NCBI RefSeq assembly: GCF_014655295.1
Contig: NZ_BNBI01000007.1
Location: 424,704 to 488,703 of the forward strand
Reading direction: 5' to 3'
Source: Streptomyces fumanus
GTDB lineage: Bacteria; Actinomycetota; Actinomycetes; Streptomycetales; Streptomycetaceae
Length of the DNA stretch: 64,000 bases
Position 1 is the first letter of the stretch, and every line of letters begins with the position of its first letter. Under the pieces are notes generated by a model that was not told where the DNA came from, searched no databases, and saw only the letters and a list, made by a program, of their open reading frames with translations. A program made the translations under genes and the position numbers. This document shows, one piece after another, positions 50,622 through 59,084 of the stretch.

Positions 50622-51401
50622 ATGAAAAAGTACGCCGGCAAGAAGGCCGTGGTCACCGGTGGCACGCACGGCATCGGCCTGGCCGTGGTCAAGAAGCTGC
50701 TCGACGGCGGCGCGGAGGTGCTCCTCACCGGCCTCAACGAGAAGAACATCGAGGCCGCCCGCGCCGAACTCGGCCCGCGCGCCCATGTGCTGCGCTCCGA
50801 CGCGGCGAGCATGTCCGACATCGACGCGCTGGGCAAGGCGGTCGAGGAGACGCTGGGCCAGGTGGACTTCGTCTTCGTCAACGTCGGTTACCTGAAGTTC
50901 GGTTCGCTCAGCCAGGTCACCGAGGAAACCTACGACCGGATGTTCGACACCAACACCAAGGGGGCCTTCTTCACCGCGCAGCGGCTCGCCCCCCTGGTCA
51001 AGGACGGCGGCTCGTTCGTCTTCACCACCGCCGTCGCCGTCGGCATGGGCTTCGTGGCCACCAGCGTCGGCACCGGCATGAAGTCGGCGATCCGGGCCTT
51101 CTCCAAGGTCTTCGCCTCCGAGCTGCTGCCCCGCAACATCCGCGTCAACACCATCAGCCCCGGTTTCACCGACACCCCCACGATGGGCATCGCCGAGATC
51201 TCCGACGAACTGCGCGCCGCCAACATCAAGGAGGGCATCGAGCTCACCCCCATGCGCCGCTTCGGCACCCCCGAGGAGGCCGCCACCGCGGTGCTCTTCC
51301 TCGCCTTCGACGCCACCTTCACCACCGGCGTGGACCTGCCCGTCGACGGCGGTCTCGGCCAGGGCCTGGAGTGGCCGCACGACGAGATCGTCGAACACTG
51401 A
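50622..51401 (+). CDS. Atypical short-chain dehydrogenase lacking the catalytic Ser and Tyr
   Basis: A 259-residue SDR with a normal cofactor loop (TGGTHGIG) and a typical C-terminus (GVDLPVDGGLGQG). The conserved Lys154 is present, but the YxxxK tyrosine is Gly150 (SVGTGMK), and the serine 13 residues earlier is Ala137 (FTTAVAVG). Its location between the sugar C-methyltransferase and oxidase genes makes it the only positional candidate for the missing 4-ketoreductase, yet the active site argues against ordinary ketoreduction. It may bind NAD(P) non-catalytically or use another mechanism. Good ribosome site GGAAGG before the ATG. Confidence 0.8.
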   Translation: MKKYAGKKAVVTGGTHGIGLAVVKKLLDGGAEVLLTGLNEKNIEAARAELGPRAHVLRSDAASMSDIDALGKAVEETLGQVDFVFVNVGYLKFGSLSQVTEETYDRMFDTNTKGAFFTAQRLAPLVKDGGSFVFTTAVAVGMGFVATSVGTGMKSAIRAFSKVFASELLPRNIRVNTISPGFTDTPTMGIAEISDELRAANIKEGIELTPMRRFGTPEEAATAVLFLAFDATFTTGVDLPVDGGLGQGLEWPHDEIVEH

Positions 51402-51432
51402 CCCGGTCGGACCAGCAGACAGAGGTGGAGCG

Positions 51433-52788
51433 ATGACCAGTCGCACACAACGCACCAAGGTCGCGGTGATCGGCGGCGGCATGGCCGGCTGTGCCGCCAC
51501 CCGCCAGCTCCTGCGCAGCGGCCGTGACGTGGTCGTCTTCGAGACGGCCGACGGGCTCGGCGGCCGGGCCCGCTCCTGGCACCGCCCGGAGATCGAGCCC
51601 GACGTCGGCATCAACCTGATGTACGTCAGCTTCTACAAGCTGATGACCCAGCTCATCAAGGAGTACGGACTCGAGGACGAGCTGATCAGGATCTCCAGCA
51701 ACGTCTGGATCTCCGACCACGGCAAGACCGTGCCGCTCTCCTCCGACTCGCCGCTCAGCCTGCTCACGTACCGGCACGTCAAGCTGCGCGACCGGGTCGC
51801 CTTCCTGCTCAGCACCCTCGCGCAGGTGGCCCGCAAGAAGAAACTCGACCTGTTCGACCCGGTGAAGGCGGCCCCGTTCGACGACGGGGCGTCCGCCGCC
51901 GACTGGGGCTGCCGGCAGGTGTCCCGGCGCGGCTTCGACTTCCTGCTGCGCCCGCAGATCGAGGGCTTCTGGAACTTCGCCTGCGAGGAGATCTCCGCCG
52001 TCCACGCCCGCGCCCTGCTCGCCTGGATGGGCGGCTCCGGCTTCTACGTGCTGCGCGGCGGCATGGAGATCCTCGCCGAGAAGAACGCCGAGGGCGCCGA
52101 CCTGAAGCTGTCCCACGAGGTCACCGCCGTCCAGTTGGACGGCGACGGCATCACCGTCACCGCCGTGGGCCCCGGCGGCACCCCCGTCAGCGAGACCTTC
52201 GACGAGGTGGTCGTCGCCACGCCCGCGCCGATCGCCGCCAAGCTCGTCGCCGCGCTGCCCACCCGGACCGTCGGCGAGGAGACCCGCCGGTTCCTGGAGT
52301 CGCAGCGGTACGAACCCGCCCTGTCCGTCTCCTACCTGGTCGACCGCGGCACCCTGCCCGCCGAGGCGCACATCGTGGCCGGCGGCCCCGAGGACCCGCC
52401 GCTGCGCAACATGATCACCTACCCGCGCACGGTACGGGACGCGAGCGGCCGGCCCGTCGAGAAGCTCCTGGTCTTCGCCTACCCCGGCCGCGCCAACACC
52501 CGCCGGCTGCTCGGCCGCCCCACAGAGGAGCAGTTCAGCGAGGTGACCAAGCTGCTGCCGTCGCTGTGGCCGGACTTCCCCGTGGCCGGTGCCGAGCCGT
52601 TCCAGATCGCCGAGCGCCCCTACGGGTTCCCCATCCCCGCCCCCGGCCGCTACCGCCGCTCCGTGCGCGTCCTGCAGGAACTGCGGCCACCGGTCGTCTT
52701 CGCCGGTGACTACTTCAACTCACCCACCACGGAAGCCGCGATGCTCTCGGGCGTCCGGGCCGCCGCGGTGCTCACGAAGGCAGGTTGA
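51433..52788 (+). CDS. FAD-dependent amine oxidase / phytoene-desaturase-like oxidoreductase
   Basis: A 451-residue flavoprotein of the amine-oxidase/protoporphyrinogen-oxidase/phytoene-desaturase superfamily. It has the dinucleotide-binding loop VIGGGMAGCAATRQLL near residue 12 and the typical FETADGLGGRARS following. The C-terminal FAD contact region is FAGDYFNSPTTEAAMLSG. Such enzymes desaturate polyenes or oxidise amines. It sits inside the sugar/glycosyltransferase operon, so both a sugar-tailoring and an aglycone role are possible. Substrate unknown. Confidence 0.82.
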   Translation: MTSRTQRTKVAVIGGGMAGCAATRQLLRSGRDVVVFETADGLGGRARSWHRPEIEPDVGINLMYVSFYKLMTQLIKEYGLEDELIRISSNVWISDHGKTVPLSSDSPLSLLTYRHVKLRDRVAFLLSTLAQVARKKKLDLFDPVKAAPFDDGASAADWGCRQVSRRGFDFLLRPQIEGFWNFACEEISAVHARALLAWMGGSGFYVLRGGMEILAEKNAEGADLKLSHEVTAVQLDGDGITVTAVGPGGTPVSETFDEVVVATPAPIAAKLVAALPTRTVGEETRRFLESQRYEPALSVSYLVDRGTLPAEAHIVAGGPEDPPLRNMITYPRTVRDASGRPVEKLLVFAYPGRANTRRLLGRPTEEQFSEVTKLLPSLWPDFPVAGAEPFQIAERPYGFPIPAPGRYRRSVRVLQELRPPVVFAGDYFNSPTTEAAMLSGVRAAAVLTKAG

Positions 52789-52796
52789 GACAGCCC

Positions 52797-53903
52797 ATGA
52801 AGATCCTCTTCATTCCCGGGAACAGCCCCTACCCGATCTTCTCCCACACCCCCCTCGCCACGGCCGCGCGCAATGCCGGGCACCAGGTGTTCATGGGCGG
52901 CATCGACTGGGTGCTGCCCAACATCGCCAGCGTCGGCCTGCCCGCCGTGAAGATCTCCCCGGTGTCGATGGAGGAGGTCAGCGCCTTCATGGGCGCCATG
53001 CCCGAGGACCCCGCCGAGCAGCTCAAGGCGGTCGGCCGGGTCTACGCCGAGATCGCCGTGGACAGCCTCGACCGGCTGCTGGACCTGGCCGACCACTGGC
53101 GGCCCGACCTCGTCGTCGGCGGCGGCATGTTCTACACGGCCCCGCTGCTCGCCGACCACCTGGGCATCCCCAGCGTGCGCCTGGAGTGGGACCGCATCGA
53201 CTCCCGCGCCTACGACCCGGGCGCCGAGCCCGTGCTCGCCCCGGTCCTCGCCGAACTGGGCCTGGACAAGGTGCCCGCCCCCGACCTGTGGCTGGACGTG
53301 TGCCCGCCCAGCCTGCGGCCCGAGGACGCGGTCCCCGCCAAGCTCATGCGCTGGGTGCCGGGCAACCCGCAGAAGCCCCTGGAGCCGTGGATGTACACCA
53401 AGGGCGACCGCCCCCGGGTCTACATCACCGCCGGGACCCGGCTGTTCAGCGGCGAGGGGCTGCGCGACATGGCACGCAGCGTCGGCAAGCTCGGCGCCGA
53501 GGTGGTCGTCGGCGCCCCCGAGGCCGTCGCCGCCGAACTGCGCGAGGAGGTGCCCGAGGTGCGCGTGGGCTGGGTACCGCTGGACGTGCTCGCGCCCACC
53601 TGCGACGTGATCATCCACCACGGAGGCGGCGGCACCGACATGACCGCCCTGAACGCCGGTGTGCCGCAGCTCATCGCCCACCCCGAGTACCCCACGACCG
53701 CCACCCGGCGGATCGTCGAGTACGGCGCCGCCGCCCTGGTCGAGTCCGGCGGCTACGAGGAGATCAACGCGGCCTGCGAGTCGCTGCTGAAGGACCCCTC
53801 GTACCGCGTGCGGGCCCAGGCCGTCTCCCGGGAGATGGCGCAACTGCCCCCGGCCCACGAGATCGTCGGCGACCTGGAGCGGCTGGTGGCCGAGCGGGCC
53901 TGA
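52797..53903 (+). CDS. GT1-family glycosyltransferase
   Basis: A 368-residue GT-B enzyme of the natural-product GT1 family. The acceptor-binding N-terminal half starts KILFIPGNSPYPIFSHTPLA. The donor site contains VGWVPLDVLAPTCDVIIHHGGGGTDMTALNAGVPQL. Somewhat shorter than most macrolide transferases (about 400-430). No DesVIII-type helper protein is nearby. It should transfer the deoxysugar made by the flanking genes to the aglycone. Starts 8 bp after the oxidase stop, so it is in the same operon. Confidence 0.9.
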   Translation: MKILFIPGNSPYPIFSHTPLATAARNAGHQVFMGGIDWVLPNIASVGLPAVKISPVSMEEVSAFMGAMPEDPAEQLKAVGRVYAEIAVDSLDRLLDLADHWRPDLVVGGGMFYTAPLLADHLGIPSVRLEWDRIDSRAYDPGAEPVLAPVLAELGLDKVPAPDLWLDVCPPSLRPEDAVPAKLMRWVPGNPQKPLEPWMYTKGDRPRVYITAGTRLFSGEGLRDMARSVGKLGAEVVVGAPEAVAAELREEVPEVRVGWVPLDVLAPTCDVIIHHGGGGTDMTALNAGVPQLIAHPEYPTTATRRIVEYGAAALVESGGYEEINAACESLLKDPSYRVRAQAVSREMAQLPPAHEIVGDLERLVAERA

Positions 53904-53950
53904 GCCGGCCGCACCGGGCCCCGGCCCCGTGACGACGAGAGGAGAACGCG

Positions 53951-54529
53951 GTGCGTATCGCCGCGACGGCGATCCCCGGGGCGTACCAGGTGACCCCCGA
54001 GCAACTGCCGGACGAGCGCGGCGCCTTCTGGGAGGGCATGCGCGCCGACAAACTGGAGAAGGTGCTGGGCGAGCCGTTCGTGCCCCGGCAGATCAGCTAC
54101 TCCGTGTCCCGCCGCAACACCCTGCGCGGCATCCACACGGTGGCCGTCCCGCCCGGGCAGGCCAAGTACGTGAGCTGCGTACGCGGCGCGCTGCGCGACA
54201 TCATCGTCGACCTGCGCGTCGGCTCACCCGCCTTCGGCCGGCACCACGTCTGCACGCTCGACGCGGCCTCGGGCCGCGCCCTGTACATCCCCGAGGGCGT
54301 CGGCCACGGCTTCCTGGCCCTCAGCGACGACACCTGCATCTGCTACGTGATGTCGACGGTCTACGAACCGGGCACCCAGATCGACATCGACCCCTTCGAC
54401 CCCGACCTGGCCCTTCCCTGGGACGTCACCGGAGAACCCCTGATGTCACCGAAGGACCGGGCCGCGGCCGGCCTCGCGCGGACCCTGGCCGCCGGGGTGC
54501 TGCCCCGCTGGAACGAGGTGCGGCCGTGA
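53951..54529 (+). CDS. dTDP-4-keto-6-deoxyhexose 3,5- or 5-epimerase (RmlC-like)
   Basis: A 192-residue cupin of the RmlC family, with the catalytic base region NTLRGIHT (His62), FGRHHVCTLD and the PEGVGHGFLAL segment. The catalytic acid tyrosine is probably in CYVMSTVYEPG. In a pathway with 2,3-dehydratase and C3-methyltransferase genes, C5 epimerisation to an L-sugar is expected, as with TylK/EvaD. GTG start at 53951 follows GAGAGGAG. Its stop overlaps the start of the ketoreductase gene. Confidence 0.9.
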   Translation: MRIAATAIPGAYQVTPEQLPDERGAFWEGMRADKLEKVLGEPFVPRQISYSVSRRNTLRGIHTVAVPPGQAKYVSCVRGALRDIIVDLRVGSPAFGRHHVCTLDAASGRALYIPEGVGHGFLALSDDTCICYVMSTVYEPGTQIDIDPFDPDLALPWDVTGEPLMSPKDRAAAGLARTLAAGVLPRWNEVRP

Positions 54530-55518
54530 CCGCCGCCATCCGCGTCGGAGTGCTCGGCAGCGCGGAGATCGCGCGCCGCCGGATGCTGCCGGCCTTCGCC
54601 CGCTCCGCGGCCTTCGAGGTCGCCGCGATCGCCTCCCGGGACCCGGAACGCGGCGCGGCGGCCGCCGCCCCCTACCGGGCGCGGGTGGTGCCCGGCTACG
54701 CGCACCTGATCGATGACGCGGACGTGGACGCGGTCTACGTCCCGCTGCCGCTCGCCCTGCACGCCGAATGGGTCGAGGCGGCGCTGCGCGCGGGCAAGCA
54801 CGTGCTGGCCGAGAAGCCGCTGAGCACCTCCCCGGAGGTCAGCGCCCGGTTGTTCGCCCTGGCGCGCCGCCGCGGCCTGGCCCTGATGGAGAACGTCATG
54901 TTCGTCCACCACGGCCAGCACGCGCGGGTGCGCCGGCTCGTCGAGGACGGCGCCATCGGCGAACCGCGCTCCTTCCAGGCGTCGTTCACCGTGCCCCGCC
55001 GTGCCTCCGGCGACATCCGCTACTGCCCGGAGCTGGGCGGCGGGGCCCTGTGGGACACCGGCGTCTACCCGGTGCGCGCGGCACAGCACCTCCTCGGCGC
55101 CGGGCTGACCGTCGTGGGCGCCGTCGCCACGGCCGCGGCCGGCTTCGACGTGGACACCGCCGGGGCCGCCCTGCTGCGCCGGGACGGCGACGGCGTCACC
55201 GTCCAGCTCTCCTACGGCCTGGACCACGCCTACCGCAGCACCTACGAGATCAGCGGCAGCACCGGCCGGCTGACCCTGGACACGGCGTTCACCCCGCCCG
55301 CCGACCACGTCCCGGTGATCCGGCTGCACGACCGCTCCGGCGGCCGGGAGCTGCGGCTCGACGCCGAGGACCAGGTGGCCGCCACCGTGGCGGCGTTCGC
55401 CGAGGCGGTGCGCCGGGGCGGGGTGCGGGCCGAGGACGAGCGGGCCACGCTGGAACAGGGCCGGCTGCTGCGCGAGATCCTGCGCGCGGCCGTCCCGGCC
55501 CCGGCCCTGCGCGACTGA
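54526..55518 (+). CDS. NDP-hexose 3-ketoreductase (Gfo/Idh/MocA family)
   Basis: A 330-residue oxidoreductase with the N-terminal Rossmann loop RVGVLGSAEIARRRMLPAF, the EKPLS motif (cofactor-binding lysine) near residue 99, and GGGALWDTGVYPVRAA containing the conserved D..G.Y/H region. Members next to 2,3-dehydratases (TylC1, KijD10, SpnN) reduce the unstable 3,4-diketo sugar at C3, which fits this context. GTG start overlaps the epimerase stop (GTGA). Last gene of the operon, followed by a very strong hairpin. Confidence 0.88.
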   Translation: MTAAIRVGVLGSAEIARRRMLPAFARSAAFEVAAIASRDPERGAAAAAPYRARVVPGYAHLIDDADVDAVYVPLPLALHAEWVEAALRAGKHVLAEKPLSTSPEVSARLFALARRRGLALMENVMFVHHGQHARVRRLVEDGAIGEPRSFQASFTVPRRASGDIRYCPELGGGALWDTGVYPVRAAQHLLGAGLTVVGAVATAAAGFDVDTAGAALLRRDGDGVTVQLSYGLDHAYRSTYEISGSTGRLTLDTAFTPPADHVPVIRLHDRSGGRELRLDAEDQVAATVAAFAEAVRRGGVRAEDERATLEQGRLLREILRAAVPAPALRD

Positions 55519-55550
55519 GGACCGCGCGCGGGGCGACACACGAGCGGGCG

Positions 55551-55601
55551 GCACATGACCGAGCGGCACACGGCCGGACCGTGTGCCGCTCGGTCATGTG
55601 C
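55551..55601. terminator. 23-bp perfect hairpin between converging operons
   Basis: Arms 55551-55573 and 55579-55601 pair perfectly around a 5-nt loop. This is the strongest hairpin seen in the window. It separates the rightward sugar operon from the leftward ligase/oxygenase group. Confidence 0.85.
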
Positions 55602-55610
55602 GCCGCCGCG

Positions 55611-56546
55611 TCAGCCGGTCCGGCGCCCGGTCGTGTGCTCGGGACCCAGCTCCTCCATCCTGAACTCACCCGTGGGGAAGCTCGGCGTGGGCAGCGGATC
55701 GGGGTAGGCGGCCGCCACCCGCGGCGGCTGCCGGCGCACGTACGCGGCCCGCACCTTCAGCGCCGTGTCCACCGCCAGTCGCAGCGCCCACGACGGCTCG
55801 GCCACGCCGAACGCCTTGCGCATGTGCGGGGTCAGCAGCGCCGGCAGCGCCGCGGCGGCCGCCTTGCGGCCCAGCGGCTGGAGCCGCTTCGGCAGCCACG
55901 CGGCCAGGGGCTCGATGACCGTGTTGCGCAGCACCTGCCACAGCGTCACGGCCTCCGGCGAGTACGCGAAGTTCCGCTCCACGTAGTCGTCGTGGAACCG
56001 GGCGAACTCCTCGTAGGAGCCCGGGATGTCCTTCAGGCCCATCAGCTCGCCCTGCTCGCGCATGTGCAGATAGGCCGCGGTCCGCTCCTGGTCGCTCAGC
56101 CGCCGCCAGCCGTACCGGTCCACCCAGCGGATCTGGATCAGCATGCTGGTGGCGAGGACGAACAGGTACTCCTCGTTGGAGATGCTCCACTGCTTCTTCT
56201 CGTCGCTGATGTGCCGCACCGCGTTCTTGTGGATGCGGTTCATCTGCCGCGCCGCCGCCCGGCCGCGCTCGTCCTTGAACCCGCGCCGCACCATCTCCAG
56301 GCTGATCAGGGCGAAGTGCTCCATGCGCCGCTGGGTGTTCTGGGTCAGTTCCCCGGTCCGCACCAGGAGCGCGGCCATCTGGGGCGGCGCGACGCTGTTG
56401 CAGAACGCCAGCGCGCCCGCGACGCTGAAGTCCCACGGGAACTCGTAGCCCATGTCGAGCCACCAGATGCGGCTGCACTCCTCCTTGACGTCCATGCTCT
56501 GGATCTCGCGGAGTCGCGCGTACCGTTCGTTGCTGTCCCTGGCCAT
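55611..56546 (-). CDS. DUF2236 / MpaB-family oxygenase-like protein
   Basis: A 311-residue, mostly helical protein that I place in the DUF2236 (MpaB/latex-clearing-protein) family from segments such as IHKNAVRHISDEKKQWSISN (about residues 117-136), EYLFVLATSMLIQIRWVDRYG and YLHMREQGELMGLKDIPGSYEEFARFHDDY. Characterised relatives act on isoprenoid chains: MpaB oxidatively cleaves the farnesyl chain in mycophenolic acid biosynthesis, and Lcp cleaves polyisoprene. A similar cut or oxidation of the prenyl side chain is therefore plausible here (inference). ATG at 56546 has GAGAGGAGAGG upstream. It lies downstream of the ligase gene on the same strand. Confidence 0.72.
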   Translation of the reverse strand: MARDSNERYARLREIQSMDVKEECSRIWWLDMGYEFPWDFSVAGALAFCNSVAPPQMAALLVRTGELTQNTQRRMEHFALISLEMVRRGFKDERGRAAARQMNRIHKNAVRHISDEKKQWSISNEEYLFVLATSMLIQIRWVDRYGWRRLSDQERTAAYLHMREQGELMGLKDIPGSYEEFARFHDDYVERNFAYSPEAVTLWQVLRNTVIEPLAAWLPKRLQPLGRKAAAAALPALLTPHMRKAFGVAEPSWALRLAVDTALKVRAAYVRRQPPRVAAAYPDPLPTPSFPTGEFRMEELGPEHTTGRRTG

Positions 56547-56780
56547 GCCGCGGCCTCTCCTCTCGCCGGTCACCTCGGAAAACAGTGGGTCGGGCGACGC
56601 CCGGGCGGGCGGCCGGTACCCGGGCCGGCGGGAACGCACGGTGCGCGCGGGTCGTCCCGCCCGAACGCGGGGGGCGTTCGAGCGGCACGGCCCGCGCGGT
56701 CCGTGCGTCCCCGGCGACGCCGCCGGGACGTCCGGCCACCCGGGTACCGCGCGCCCCGGTCCGCCGGGGCGCCGGGCCGG

Positions 56781-58340
56781 TCAGCCCTGGTCCTGCAACT
56801 GCTTCAGCAGCTCCAGGCGCTTGATCTTGGTGGTGGCGGTCTGCGGCAGGTCCTCCAGACGCCACTGCACCGGCTCGGCCATCGGCGGCAGGTCGGCCAC
56901 CGCGGACCGCCACGCCACCGGGTCCAGCGGCCGGTCGCCCCGCGTGGACACCACCGGCACCGGCCTGCCGTCCGGGCCGGGCACGATGACCGCCTCGGTC
57001 AGCTCGGGCAGCCTGGCGAACAGCTTGTCCTCGATCTCCAGGGTGCTGTCGATGCCCGGGATCTCGTCCACCTCCCGGTCCAGCAGGTGCAGACAGCCCC
57101 ACTTGGTGCGGTAGCCCACGTCGCCCATGCGCCACCAGTCGCCGTCGGCCTGCTTCTCCCAGCGCCCGTGCTCCCCGAGGTAGGTGACGATCCGGCCGTT
57201 GCTCTTGACCTCGATGAACCCGGGGGAGGACTTGGTGGGCGGCTTGCCGTCGCGGCTGACCACGCGCACCGCGGTCATCCCGGGGAACGGCCGGCCCACG
57301 CAGCGGCCCTCCGCCTCCGCGCCCCGCTCGGGGCTGTAGGTCCGGCCGGCGATGGGCCCCACCTCGCTCTGCCCGTACATCTGGACGAACTTGGCGCCGC
57401 TGCGGCGCGAGGCGCTCAGCAGCCGGTGCACCGTGCGCGGGTGGATGGCGTCGAACGTGGAGCTGAAGTACTTCACCTTCGCCAGCGGGGCCCGCGGGTC
57501 GTCGGCCAGCTCCTCCCAGCGCATGAACGTGTTGGGGTGCGCCTCGATCAGGCCGGGCGGCACCTGGCCGAACAGGTCGCCCACCACCTGCGGGTCGTCC
57601 TCGCGCAGGACGAGGACCGGGTGCCCCTGCAGGATCGAGATGGGCAGTGCCGTGAAGATGCGCGAGTGCACGAACGACACATGGATCGCCACCGGCTCAC
57701 TGGAGTCGACCAGCTTGGCGACCGTGCCCTGCGGGCGGTACCGCGCCTCGAAGGTGCGGCCGGTGTGCACGGCCAGCTTCGGCACGCCCGTGGTGCCGGA
57801 GGTGTGGGTGATCAGCGTGGGGTGGTCCGGCGACATCCGGGCCGGCTGGACGCGCGGACTGCCCGCGAGCGACGCCAGCTCCACGGCACCCTCGTGACTG
57901 CCGGAGGTCAGCAGCAGCTCACGGGCCAGGCCGGTGACCTCCGCCGGCAGGTCGTGGTCGAGCTTGGCCTGATCGGTGACCAGGAAGGGCATGTCCACCC
58001 GGCGCAGCAGCTCGGCCACCGTCGCCCCGTCCAGCTTGGGGGAGAGCAGCACCGGCACCGCGCCGATGCGGGCGACCGAGCAGGCGAGCAGGGTGATGTC
58101 GAACCCGTTGCTCTTGTGGACCACCACGCGGTCGCCGGTGCGCACGCCCGCGGCCCACAGCCGGGCCGCGAAGTCGTCGACGATGCCGGCCACCTCGGTG
58201 AGCGTCAGCCGTCTGCCACGCTCCGGCGCGATGTCCAGGTCGTGGTCGAGAATCACCGGGCTCGCGGGGTGCCTCTCGGCCGCCCGGTCGAACAGTGTGC
58301 CCAGCCGTATTCCTCTGTTCGCGATGCGCTGGAGAAACAT
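56781..58340 (-). CDS. AMP-forming acyl-CoA synthetase / adenylating ligase
   Basis: A 519-residue ANL-superfamily enzyme. It has the P-loop THTSGTTGVPKLAVHT (about residues 174-189), the YGQSE motif, the hinge region WRMGDVGYR and the C-terminal catalytic lysine in TATTKIKRLEL. It adenylates a carboxylate and may form a CoA thioester. No carrier protein is nearby, so a CoA ester or amide is more likely than a tethered product. ANL enzymes such as CreM also use nitrite to diazotise arylamines, which is worth considering given the nitrate reductase here. ATG preceded by AGAGGA. Same operon as the SRPBCC gene upstream. Confidence 0.88.
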   Translation of the reverse strand: MFLQRIANRGIRLGTLFDRAAERHPASPVILDHDLDIAPERGRRLTLTEVAGIVDDFAARLWAAGVRTGDRVVVHKSNGFDITLLACSVARIGAVPVLLSPKLDGATVAELLRRVDMPFLVTDQAKLDHDLPAEVTGLARELLLTSGSHEGAVELASLAGSPRVQPARMSPDHPTLITHTSGTTGVPKLAVHTGRTFEARYRPQGTVAKLVDSSEPVAIHVSFVHSRIFTALPISILQGHPVLVLREDDPQVVGDLFGQVPPGLIEAHPNTFMRWEELADDPRAPLAKVKYFSSTFDAIHPRTVHRLLSASRRSGAKFVQMYGQSEVGPIAGRTYSPERGAEAEGRCVGRPFPGMTAVRVVSRDGKPPTKSSPGFIEVKSNGRIVTYLGEHGRWEKQADGDWWRMGDVGYRTKWGCLHLLDREVDEIPGIDSTLEIEDKLFARLPELTEAVIVPGPDGRPVPVVSTRGDRPLDPVAWRSAVADLPPMAEPVQWRLEDLPQTATTKIKRLELLKQLQDQG

Positions 58341-58371
58341 GCAGATCCTCTGGGGTCGAAGGAGAGCGCGT

Positions 58372-58908
58372 TCAGGACTCGATGACCTGCTTGATGCGCC
58401 GGAGGGTCGCGTCGAGGTCGTCCGCCAGCTTCGAGGTCCACTCCTCGACGAACTTCGCGCGTTCCGGCTCGTCGAGATCCGCGACGATCTTGTGGATGCC
58501 CGCCGTCGCCTTCCCCATCCGGAAGTGATGGGTCAGCACCGCCCCGCCGTCGGCCGGCTCGATGCCGAAGCCCCAGACGCTCTCCTGGTCGGCACCCGCG
58601 TGGGACAGCATCATCCAGCGGAACGCCCGGCCCGGCTCGGCGGTGACCACACGGGCCTCCGTGTACCAGGTGCCGCGCACCAGGGGCGCCCAGGCGACGA
58701 CGTCCTCGCTGCGCAGGTTCTCCCCGCGGAACACCGCACCGACGGTGGCGGGCTCCCCGGAGATCCATTCACCGCCCTGGCACTCGGGGCTCCATTCACC
58801 GCTGCGCGGGAGGTCGCTCACCACGGAGTAGACCTCTTCCGGACTGGCCGCGACGAATATGTCGGCACTCAGTTCGAAGAGCGGGCTCTTGTCGATGAGG
58901 GAAGTCAT
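58372..58908 (-). CDS. SRPBCC (START-like) family protein
   Basis: A 178-residue helix-grip protein. The START/polyketide-cyclase-like opening is ADIFVAASPEEVYSVVSDLPRSGEWSPE, and the long C-terminal helix is near KFVEEWTSKLADDLDATLRRIKQVI. These proteins bind hydrophobic ligands; some act as aromatases or cyclases. With no polyketide synthase in the window, ligand binding, cyclisation of the prenylated product or hydrolysis are open options. It starts the leftward group, with the ligase gene 31 bp downstream. Confidence 0.8.
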   Translation of the reverse strand: MTSLIDKSPLFELSADIFVAASPEEVYSVVSDLPRSGEWSPECQGGEWISGEPATVGAVFRGENLRSEDVVAWAPLVRGTWYTEARVVTAEPGRAFRWMMLSHAGADQESVWGFGIEPADGGAVLTHHFRMGKATAGIHKIVADLDEPERAKFVEEWTSKLADDLDATLRRIKQVIES

Positions 58909-59084
58909 GGCGAGAGCGTCGCAGCAGCTCGCACCGGGCGTCAGACATCCGACCCAGGATTAGTCAGGTCCACGGCGAAGCGGAGGGACGCGCGCGCCCG
59001 GACCCCCACCGGAACGCGCGCACGCCGAGGAGCGGCCCCCGGGAACGGCGCGGGCACGCCCCGGTGACCGCGTCCGCCGGCGGC

